Shown here piece after piece: positions 15,419-22,739 of a stretch of 36,256 bases of DNA. Source of the DNA: CAYZUE01 sp964481825. GTDB lineage: Archaea; Hydrothermarchaeota; Hydrothermarchaeia; Hydrothermarchaeales; JALUUU01. A model generated the notes under the pieces. It searched no databases, was not told the origin of the DNA, and saw only the letters and a list, made by a program, of their open reading frames with translations. The stretch's first letter is position 1. Every line of letters begins with the position of its first letter. The DNA is taken from positions 1-36,256 of the forward strand of contig CAYZUE010000008.1 of the NCBI GenBank assembly GCA_964481825.1, in the 5' to 3' direction. The translations under genes were made by a program, and so were the position numbers.

Positions 15419-16559
15419 CTCCTAATTCGTCCTTTTTCCAATGATGAAATAAGTTTTCTCGAGGTTTGATAAAGTTTTGAGGAGTTGCATTAACACCTAC
15501 AAGTTCCATAAATTTATCAAAGCCTATTCTATAGAGGAATTCTCCCATTCTCTCTTTTGGTTGAGAATTCTCATCATACACATCAACGATTTTATGAATA
15601 AGTTTAATTATCTCCTTAAAATCCGGAGGGTTTGCTTCTATAAACGGAACTAAAACTTTAGCAAGAGTAGGCCCATATTTGCTTCTATATTTTCCTCCAA
15701 CAAGCACTGAAGCCCCCCTTTCATCCCCAGGTCTAATCGGTGAACACTTGTTAATACAGTACATGCAGTGGATACAAGCATTATTATTTATTTTTAGTTT
15801 CTGTCCATCCCATTTCATTGCTGATGTTGGACAACGAGAGCAAATATAATTTATATCCCCTCCATTTTTTACCCATTTTATAAGTTTTTCTTGATCAATT
15901 TTTGGAGCATCTTTAAAGGTTCCTACTACGTGTATTTCTGCTTTATGAGCCCCATAAACACAATCGTTAGGACATCCAGCAGCTTTCGTTTTTATTTTAT
16001 GAGGAAATCTAGGATATTGCATATCATCAAGGAAGTGATTAGTGAATGCCTGACGGAAAGCTATTGTATCAAAGACTCCAACATCACATCGAGCCGGACC
16101 GATACAGCCTTTAACAGTTCTAAGAGTAACATCAGAAGAACCAACATCCATACCGATATTTTCTAATTCCTTTACCATTTCCCCTATTTTGTTATGAGGG
16201 ACCTCAATTAGTTCAATATCGCTAGTAGTAGCAGATAGATGTAGTAAGCTACGGCTGTATTTATCTACTATCTTGATTAATTTTCGAAAGAGATTTGTGT
16301 TAAAGAACAAACCAGGAGGTGGAAAAACTCTTACAACACTAGATTCCTCTAGGATATCAGGGCGTTTTGAAGCCCGTGCAATCACACCACTAGGAACTCC
16401 AGGTACAGCTACATAGCCCCCGCCTCGCCACTGGCTTTCCTTGTTTTTCAATGCCTCTTCATACATCAAAAGAGTATAATTTGACTTTTTTAATTCGGAA
16501 GCATGACTGGGCCATGGTCCTTTACATAATTCATCTATCAAAGGTGTTTTTAATCCCAT
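15411..16559 (-). CDS. dsrA: Dissimilatory sulfite reductase, alpha subunit
   Basis: 382 residues. It opens with LCKGPWPSHASELKK, a DsrA hallmark. The siroheme-[4Fe-4S] ligands are CIGPARC (C-x5-C) and CPNDC (C-x3-C), and the ferredoxin insert carries RCPTSAM and CIHCMYCINKC. The C-terminal half has VLVGGKYRSKYGPTLAKVLVPF, matching the family. It forms the alpha2beta2 siroheme enzyme with DsrB, normally reducing sulfite in anaerobic respiration or running in reverse in sulfur oxidisers. It is somewhat shorter than well-known bacterial DsrA proteins of roughly 400-440 residues. ATG at 16559 is preferred over TTG at 16571 because GAGG lies 7 nt before it. It sits 142 nt downstream of tusA. Confidence 0.93.
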   Translation of the reverse strand: MGLKTPLIDELCKGPWPSHASELKKSNYTLLMYEEALKNKESQWRGGGYVAVPGVPSGVIARASKRPDILEESSVVRVFPPPGLFFNTNLFRKLIKIVDKYSRSLLHLSATTSDIELIEVPHNKIGEMVKELENIGMDVGSSDVTLRTVKGCIGPARCDVGVFDTIAFRQAFTNHFLDDMQYPRFPHKIKTKAAGCPNDCVYGAHKAEIHVVGTFKDAPKIDQEKLIKWVKNGGDINYICSRCPTSAMKWDGQKLKINNNACIHCMYCINKCSPIRPGDERGASVLVGGKYRSKYGPTLAKVLVPFIEANPPDFKEIIKLIHKIVDVYDENSQPKERMGEFLYRIGFDKFMELVGVNATPQNFIKPRENLFHHWKKDELGVG

Positions 16560-16644
16560 TCCAGTCCTCAATTTTCATTTGTGATGTAATAGGTCAGAAA
16601 AATTCCAATTTCCAATGAGTTTTAATAATAATATAGAATTAGAG

Positions 16645-16661
16645 TATCTATATATATTTAT
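16645..16661 (-). promoter_or_regulatory. Possible TATA box of dsrAB
   Basis: In the gap between tusA and dsrA the minus strand reads AAATATATATAG, the most TATA-like element, about 90-100 bp before the dsrA ATG. It would give a fairly long leader. dsrAB could also be read through from tusA. Confidence 0.35.
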
Positions 16662-16701
16662 CGAAAATCCCATTTATAATATTAAGCAGAATAAAATCAA
16701 A

Positions 16702-16947
16702 TTACTTTTGAATCTTTAATTTGAAAACTCCGCTATTATCAATTGTGTCCAAAAGCTTGTATCCTTTCTTTTTACAGATTAAAGCGATTGTCTCATTTGA
16801 AGAGGGATTATCATGAACAATTTCAAGAATATTCCCAGGTTGTAATTCTTTTAGAGATTTAATCGCGTAAAGTTGAGGATGGGGGCATACGTATCCTTTA
16901 ACATCGAGGACATAAAATCCATCTCTCTTCTGAATCATTTTTGACAC
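16702..16947 (-). CDS. tusA: TusA/SirA-like sulfur carrier protein
   Basis: An 81-residue TusA-fold protein. The active site is VKGYVCPHPQLYAIKSLKEL: the catalytic Cys (about residue 22) followed by Pro-His-Pro fits the CPxP signature. TusA proteins carry persulfide sulfur for tRNA thiolation, molybdopterin, or, when next to dsr genes, delivery of sulfur in dissimilatory sulfur metabolism. Position directly before dsrAB on the same strand favours the last role. Start is GTG at 16947, 4 nt after AGGTGA. Confidence 0.88.
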   Translation of the reverse strand: MSKMIQKRDGFYVLDVKGYVCPHPQLYAIKSLKELQPGNILEIVHDNPSSNETIALICKKKGYKLLDTIDNSGVFKLKIQK

Positions 16948-17056
16948 ATGTTCACCTACATTTTTTTTTTAAATTGAGTTTATTAATAGTTGTGATTATC
17001 CTTAATATTTTGGATATAATCTCTAAATAAGTTTTGAATTATAATAATTTATATAT

Positions 17057-18583
17057 TTATCGAGAAAATATATTTTTAAGTATCCCTGCTGGAGTAGGAA
17101 CCAATCTAGGTCTTCTATCTCTCACAACTTCAACACTCCCACCACCGTGGCGAGATTTCTTAACTCTAATATCTACAAATATCGGCTGTTCCACCACGTC
17201 ACCAACTATTAGTCCAACTCCGGGTTGTAGTTGCATAATCTCTTCCTCTAGATCAGATGTAAAGCCCTCGATGCTCTGACTAATTGCCTTTAGATCATTA
17301 GGATTGGTAACTTTAAGAATAATCTGAGTATTACATTGACTCAATACGCTTTTATCTACCCTAGCTGGACGTTGTGAAACAACACATAGTCCCATGCCAA
17401 ATTTTCTTCCTTCACTAGCTATTGTACGAGTTATTCCAAGTGCCGAGCTCTTCCCAAATCCTCTTTCTGGAGCAAAATTGTGAGCTTCTTCAAGGAGGAA
17501 AAATAATGGGGGTACTTTTCCACGCTTTCTATCTTGGAAAATTTCATTAGAAATACGAGTAACAATAATCTCCTGAATATCAGGTCTAACGCCACGGAGA
17601 TTAATGATGGAAACCATACCTTTTTTTACAATATCAGAAGGACTGATTGGATTACCTTCGAAAATTTTACTTTCTTTTAGCATCTCAAGATTTGTAATGA
17701 GATTCCACTTAGCCTTACTTTTATGTTCCTGAATAATCTCTATAAGATTCTTTATACCAAACCGACCATGCTTTTTTGCTTCCGTAATAGTTTCAAAAAG
17801 TATCCCTTTTTGGGTATCTGAAACTTTAGTCGGTAGCATCTCAAGAAAATTCGCAATAGTGAGTCGAGATATATCCAAGGAAAGCTTCCGGTCTGCTTGG
17901 GGATTTAAGGTTTTATCTGGAGTATATTCAATAATTTTTTCATAACCCTTTGGAGATATCCCATATTTTCTCATAAGCCCCCTCTCTTTAGGGTTAGTAT
18001 TTGGATTTTTTAAGGCAGAGTATTCTCCATGGGGGTCTATTATTACAACAGGTACTTTCTTTTCAATAAGCTCTTCAATAAGGACCCCTACGGTATATGA
18101 CTTTCCTGCGCCAGTTTTGGCTAGAACACAAGCATGCTTCTGAACGAGCTTATTGATATTTAAATAAACGGGTACTTCTTCCTTATGTCCATCAAGTAGC
18201 CCCAGATATATCCCCGATTTTATCCCAAGGTTAAGGTTTCGTCTAATTATGCTACTATTTGCCTCGACTACTTTTTCTCCTGGACGAAATGGGATTCGAG
18301 GGTTTCTAAGAAATCCTTTATTATCCTGGTAGCCTATAACTTTTGCTTTAGCTATTACCCTATCAGTGTTTTCACTGTTTATAGTCTTGTTATTTGTTAT
18401 GGCATTGAGAGAATAATGTTCATTATATCGTCTTATTGATGCTACTTGGGCTAGAACCCATCCATAATTCTCGTGATTAACTTTAACGTATCCCCCTTTT
18501 TGAAGTTTTGATTGCTTACTAACTAAAAAATTAAATTTGCTATACCCTACCTCCCCATAAATCATCCCAACAATTCTAGCCAT
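17057..18583 (-). CDS. herA: HerA-like bipolar DNA helicase/translocase
   Basis: 508 residues starting at the ATG of 18583 (MARIVGMIYGEVGYSKFNFLV, the HAS-barrel N-terminus); the frame could start six codons earlier. The HerA/FtsK ATPase core has Walker A AKTGAGKS (155-162), VIIDPHGEYS, a Walker B LFFLLEEAHNFAPERGFGKS and a C-terminal QCNTQIILKVTNPNDLKAISQSIEGFT arginine-finger region. HerA forms a hexameric DNA pump which, with NurA, Mre11 and Rad50, prepares double-strand breaks for homologous recombination. In many archaea these genes are clustered; here herA is alone between glcD and tusA. Confidence 0.9.
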   Translation of the reverse strand: MARIVGMIYGEVGYSKFNFLVSKQSKLQKGGYVKVNHENYGWVLAQVASIRRYNEHYSLNAITNNKTINSENTDRVIAKAKVIGYQDNKGFLRNPRIPFRPGEKVVEANSSIIRRNLNLGIKSGIYLGLLDGHKEEVPVYLNINKLVQKHACVLAKTGAGKSYTVGVLIEELIEKKVPVVIIDPHGEYSALKNPNTNPKERGLMRKYGISPKGYEKIIEYTPDKTLNPQADRKLSLDISRLTIANFLEMLPTKVSDTQKGILFETITEAKKHGRFGIKNLIEIIQEHKSKAKWNLITNLEMLKESKIFEGNPISPSDIVKKGMVSIINLRGVRPDIQEIIVTRISNEIFQDRKRGKVPPLFFLLEEAHNFAPERGFGKSSALGITRTIASEGRKFGMGLCVVSQRPARVDKSVLSQCNTQIILKVTNPNDLKAISQSIEGFTSDLEEEIMQLQPGVGLIVGDVVEQPIFVDIRVKKSRHGGGSVEVVRDRRPRLVPTPAGILKNIFSR

Positions 18584-18638
18584 ATTTAAACAAATATTCA
18601 AGCCGATGCATAATAAATCTTACGCAGATTGAACAAAT

Positions 18639-20021
18639 TTAAAGTGATAAAATTTTCCCTGGATTGAGAATATGATTTGGATCTAAAGAGTTCTTTAGAA
18701 TTTTCATCAATTCAATCCCTTTATTTCCAACTTCCTTTTCTAAGTATTTCATTTTTGTAACACCAATACCATGCTCTCCTGAGAGGGTTCCTCCAAGGGT
18801 TAGAGAAACCTCGAATATTTCCTCTGTAGCCTTCTCAACCTTATCCATATCCTCTTTATTTTGTGTGTCAACCAAAAAAGTAGGGTGAAGATTCCCATCC
18901 CCTATATGTCCGAAAACACCTATGGTCAGACCATATTTCTTAGATATCTTATTTATTTCCGATACCATCTTGTGAACCTCACTCCGAGGAACAGTAGCAT
19001 CTTCTAGAAATGTTGTTGGGCGAGAATTAGGTTTAATGTTAATAAGTGCGGGAAGTGCAGCTCTTCGTCCCTCCCAAATCTTCTTCCTTTTATCTGGATC
19101 TTTCGCGTATTTTACCACAGCTCCGCCTTTTTTACATATAGATATTATTTTCTCAGCTTCATCTTCTGCGGCTTTTTTGTTTCCATCAGTTTCAATCAAT
19201 AGAACTGATTCAGCATCCTTTGGTAATCCAGTGAATTTGTAGTTCTCAACTGCTTTAATAGTAATACGATCCATATATTCCATGGTCGATGGAATTAGCC
19301 CGCTACTAATAATATTTGATACTACTTTTGCTGAAGCTTCAATATTATTAAATGATGCTAACACTGTGTAGCAAGTCTCTGGTAATGGTAACAAACGAAG
19401 ACATGCAGTAGTAATTATCCCTAGAGTTCCCTCAGAACCTATCAGTAAGTCCTTTAAACTATATCCAGTTACACATTTTACAGTTCTAGAACCGGTGTTT
19501 AAAATCTCTCCTGTGGGTAAAACCACTTCAAGGCTTAAGACGTAATTGCGAGTTACACCGTATTTGATTGCATGAGGGCCCCCGGCATTAGTAGCGATAT
19601 TTCCCCCTATAGTTGATACTTTATAGCTTCCTGGATCAGGAGGATAAAATAAACCTTTAGCTTTTGCAGCTTTATACAAATCCATAGTTATAACTCCTGG
19701 TTCTACAGTTGCTGTGAGATTTTTCTCGTCTATTTCAATTCTTTTCATTCTCCTTGTGCTAAGTACTATACCTCCTTTAATTGGCACAGCCCCTCCGCTT
19801 AAACCCGTGCTTGAACCTCGTGGAGTTATCGGGATTCTTTCCCTGTTTGCAATTTTCACGATATTTGCTACATCAATAGTGGAAACTGGTTCTACAACAG
19901 CTTGCGGAAGCGACTCTAAAAGTTGAGCATCATAGGAATAAAGAACCATATCCTCTTTAGATGTGAGAACATATTCTTTTCCAATACACGATTTTAATTC
20001 ATTGATAATCTTACCTTCCAT
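18639..20021 (-). CDS. glcD: Glycolate/D-lactate dehydrogenase, FAD-binding subunit (GlcD family)
   Basis: 460 residues of the FAD-linked oxidase (PCMH-type) family. The FAD-binding half includes EPVSTIDVANIVKIANRERIPITPRG and STGLSGGAVPIKGGIVLS, then GGNIATNAGGPHAIKYGVTRNYVL; the C-terminal half has GVFGHIGDGNLHP and TLSGEHGIGVTKMKYL, typical of GlcD and D-lactate dehydrogenases. It oxidises a 2-hydroxy acid to the 2-oxo acid, passing electrons to the Fe-S subunit encoded immediately upstream (stop and start are one base apart). Glycolate cannot be told from D-lactate by sequence alone; both occur in archaea. Confidence 0.85.
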   Translation of the reverse strand: MEGKIINELKSCIGKEYVLTSKEDMVLYSYDAQLLESLPQAVVEPVSTIDVANIVKIANRERIPITPRGSSTGLSGGAVPIKGGIVLSTRRMKRIEIDEKNLTATVEPGVITMDLYKAAKAKGLFYPPDPGSYKVSTIGGNIATNAGGPHAIKYGVTRNYVLSLEVVLPTGEILNTGSRTVKCVTGYSLKDLLIGSEGTLGIITTACLRLLPLPETCYTVLASFNNIEASAKVVSNIISSGLIPSTMEYMDRITIKAVENYKFTGLPKDAESVLLIETDGNKKAAEDEAEKIISICKKGGAVVKYAKDPDKRKKIWEGRRAALPALINIKPNSRPTTFLEDATVPRSEVHKMVSEINKISKKYGLTIGVFGHIGDGNLHPTFLVDTQNKEDMDKVEKATEEIFEVSLTLGGTLSGEHGIGVTKMKYLEKEVGNKGIELMKILKNSLDPNHILNPGKILSL

Positions 20022-20022
20022 T

Positions 20023-21189
20023 TTATCCCTCTAATTCGCCTGCCATCGATAAAAGTTCAACTGTATGAATCACTTTTTTGTTTAACCCTCTTCGGCTTAA
20101 TCCAGCTTTGATAAAATATTTACATCCTGGGCAAGGTGTAACTACAATATCTACTCCACTTTCATTTATGCCATCAATTCTTGAATCATTAATCTTTTCT
20201 GCAAGGTCAGGATGCTCGTAACTGAAAGTACCACCGAATCCACAGCACCTGTCCTCAATTTCTACATATTTCCCTTCTCCTACAAATTCCAAAATACCCT
20301 CCAGCTCATGCTTTTTACCTAATCCATTTTTTAAATGGCATGGTTGATGATAGGCAATTTTATTTTTAATACCTTTAACCTTTTTGTTACTGTGTTTCAA
20401 AAAAAAATCGGTTATCTCAAAAGTCGCTGAAGCAAGTTTAGAAGCTTTTTTTCGTAACTTTCCCTTAAATAAATCAGGATATTCTTTCCATGCTAGTGCA
20501 CATGTTGGACAAGCAGTTACAATAATCTCATTACCGGTAAAATTTTTCAAGTTGTCTTTTGCATTGGCAATGGCTGATTTAATGTCACCTGAAAATTTAG
20601 CAGGTATTCCACAACATTTTTCATCATTAATAATTACATTAAAACCAGTATTTTCAAGTATATCGATAGAGATCTTTCCAACATCTGGGTAATAATAATT
20701 AATCATACAACCACCAAAAAAAACTACTTTTTGATTAGAATTTCTGAGATCAACTTTGTTAGGAATTATTCTCTTCAATGACTTCTTAGGACTAGTTAGA
20801 TTTTGAGGGAATATTCCAAATTTGTTTGCACATCTTATCCCCAAAGGAATAAGTTTAGGATGTTCTAGAAGTTGGAAAAAAATCCTCTTATAAAGAGGAA
20901 GACCGAGTTTATTCACCAATTCTACTCTAGCTGCAATTATTAATTTGTCAATAGAGACTCCCGATGGACAAATTGAAGAACAAGCTTTACAAAGGTGACA
21001 CGTTGATAGTCTATCAACAATATTTTTTGATGGTTTCAATTCTCCATCTAATAAAGCCTTAATTAGACGCACCTTTCCCCTTGCCGATTCACTTTCTCTT
21101 CCAGTTACAGAGAAACTGGGACAAACTACTTGGCACTCTCCACACTTCATGCAGTGTTTCAATGCCTCTTTTGCATTTTTAATCTGCAT
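20023..21189 (-). CDS. glcF: Fe-S (CCG-domain) subunit of glycolate/D-lactate dehydrogenase (GlcF family)
   Basis: 388 residues. Two [4Fe-4S] motifs open the protein, CMKCGECQVVCP (Cys 13, 16, 19, 23) and CHLCKACSSICP (Cys 64, 67, 70, 74), followed by two CCG domains, FGGCMINYYYPDVG...KCCGIPAKFSGD and AYHQPCHLKNG...RCCGFGGTF, the pattern shared by GlcF, LldE and HdrB. Such subunits pass electrons from the flavoprotein partner to a quinone or a heterodisulfide-type acceptor. It heads the two-gene operon and is divergent from the RuBisCO-family gene, 99 bp away. Confidence 0.85.
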   Translation of the reverse strand: MQIKNAKEALKHCMKCGECQVVCPSFSVTGRESESARGKVRLIKALLDGELKPSKNIVDRLSTCHLCKACSSICPSGVSIDKLIIAARVELVNKLGLPLYKRIFFQLLEHPKLIPLGIRCANKFGIFPQNLTSPKKSLKRIIPNKVDLRNSNQKVVFFGGCMINYYYPDVGKISIDILENTGFNVIINDEKCCGIPAKFSGDIKSAIANAKDNLKNFTGNEIIVTACPTCALAWKEYPDLFKGKLRKKASKLASATFEITDFFLKHSNKKVKGIKNKIAYHQPCHLKNGLGKKHELEGILEFVGEGKYVEIEDRCCGFGGTFSYEHPDLAEKINDSRIDGINESGVDIVVTPCPGCKYFIKAGLSRRGLNKKVIHTVELLSMAGELEG

Positions 21190-21288
21190 ACCTGATCCTG
21201 CTTTATCTTATTGGCTATCAGATAGAAACTTAACTTTAAGAATCAACCAAAAAATTTTGCAATCGATAATCTTTGTAAAAGGGGTATT

Positions 21289-22512
21289 ATGACAAAGAAG
21301 GATTTCATAACAGCTAAATATTACCTTGAAACTGAGAGAGATTTACATGAAGCAGCAGATTCTTTAGCAGGAGAACAAAGTACAGGTACTTGGCTCCGTG
21401 TTGACAGAGAAACCAAAGCATTGATGAAAAATCATCGAGCTAAAGTGGGAAAAATAAAAGAGAGTTACAGAGGTGGAATGAATAAAGGAGTAATCAACAT
21501 TTCATTTCCGCATATTAATTTTGGGCCCGTGATTCCAATGCTTCTCACTTCCGTTGCTGGCAACCTTTTTGAGATGGGGGACTTCAAAAACGTTAAACTT
21601 CTTGACCTCGAGTTTCCTAAAAATTATATTAAAAAGTTCAAGGGTCCTAAATTTGGAATTAAAGGAACGATGAAAGCGGCCAAAGTAAAAAATAGACCTA
21701 TGGTTGGGTGTATAGTTAAGCCATGTGTTGGTTTGGATCCTCAGGGGTTTGCGGATGCATGCTATGATGTGGCGAAGGGGGGAATCGATTTCATAAAAGA
21801 TGATGAATTGATTGCAAATCCAGAATATTCGAAGATAAAAAATAGAGTTCCAGTGGTCATGGATGCATTAGATAAAGCAGATGATGATAAAGATGAGACC
21901 ACACTGTATGCCGTTAATGTAACTGATGAAATTGATAAAATAATGGAAAATGCAGACACTGCACTCGAAAATGGGGCTAATTGCTTAATGCTTAATTTTA
22001 TAACTGCTGGATTTTCAGCCTTAAGGGTATTATGTGAAGACCCGAGTATTCGAGTTCCAATACACTGCCACCGTGATATGTTTGCAGCTTTCACACGGAG
22101 CGACTTCCATGGTATCCACACAGTAGTAGTTTCAAAATTAGCTCGGTTATGTGGTGGGGATCAAGTTCATGCGGGAGCGATTTATGGTAAATTATACGAG
22201 GATATCGAGTCAGTGATGCAATCAGTTGACGCATTAACTGAAGACTGGTTTAATATAATCCCCTCTCTTCCAGTTTCCTCAGGTGGACAACACCCAGCTA
22301 AGATTCCAGAAAATTATCGTTTACTAAAAAATGATGCATTAATATTGGCCGGTGGAGGAATTTTTGGTCATAAAAATGGAGCAGCAGCAGGTGCTAGAGC
22401 CATGCGTTTAGCATTGGATGCGACAATTGAGGGAATCTCACTTGAGGATTGTGCAAAAGAGCATGAAGATTTAAAAATTGCTCTTGAACAATGGAAAGTA
22501 ACTAAGAGATGA
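21289..22512 (+). CDS. RuBisCO large-chain family protein, form III-related, atypical active site
   Basis: 407 residues; family members usually run 400-475. In spinach numbering most active-site residues are kept: Glu60 (E29), Thr65/Trp66 (T34/W35), Asn123 (N92), Lys175 (K144), the carbamylated Lys201 with Asp203/Glu204 (K170, D172, E173), His294/Arg295 (H261/R262), His327 (H294), loop-6 Lys334 (K301), Ser379 (S331) and the GGG near 403. But Lys177 is Cys (KPCVGL, C146), and His298 is Phe (HRDMFAAF). The backbone looks like archaeal form III, but the Cys makes ordinary carboxylation of RuBP doubtful; it may be a RuBisCO-like protein with another enolisation or carboxylation substrate. It is divergent from a glycolate/lactate dehydrogenase and overlaps a zinc microprotein gene. 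Confidence 0.85.
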   Translation: MTKKDFITAKYYLETERDLHEAADSLAGEQSTGTWLRVDRETKALMKNHRAKVGKIKESYRGGMNKGVINISFPHINFGPVIPMLLTSVAGNLFEMGDFKNVKLLDLEFPKNYIKKFKGPKFGIKGTMKAAKVKNRPMVGCIVKPCVGLDPQGFADACYDVAKGGIDFIKDDELIANPEYSKIKNRVPVVMDALDKADDDKDETTLYAVNVTDEIDKIMENADTALENGANCLMLNFITAGFSALRVLCEDPSIRVPIHCHRDMFAAFTRSDFHGIHTVVVSKLARLCGGDQVHAGAIYGKLYEDIESVMQSVDALTEDWFNIIPSLPVSSGGQHPAKIPENYRLLKNDALILAGGGIFGHKNGAAAGARAMRLALDATIEGISLEDCAKEHEDLKIALEQWKVTKR

Positions 22513-22643
22513 TTTCTGGGATCTGTATTGTCTGCGGAAAAGTAAATTTTGTAAAAAATTGTAAACTTTGTGGCAATATTATCTGTACCTCCCACTTTGA
22601 TTCAGAAAAAGGTATTTGTGTAGAATGCGTAAGAGGTAAATAA
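22509..22643 (+). CDS. 44-residue zinc-finger microprotein coupled to the RuBisCO-family gene
   Basis: The ATG overlaps the RuBisCO-family stop by 4 bases (ATGA), so it is translated by coupling. The product has eight metal-binding residues in 44: CIVC, CKLC, C-x3-H and CVEC (Cys 6, 9, 18, 21, 26; His 30 region; Cys 37, 40). This is the spacing of a compact binuclear zinc finger of the treble-clef/RING-like sort, which usually binds protein or nucleic acid. The gene is too small for ordinary gene callers. I know of no such partner for a RuBisCO; a chaperone, activator or regulator role is speculation. Confidence 0.7.
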   Translation: MISGICIVCGKVNFVKNCKLCGNIICTSHFDSEKGICVECVRGK

Positions 22644-22739
22644 GTATGGGACTCGTTCTTACATCTTTTTCTTTTATTAAAGGAATATACTAGGATTTTC
22701 TAATTTTACATAATAAAAAAAAATATCATTAAAAAATTA

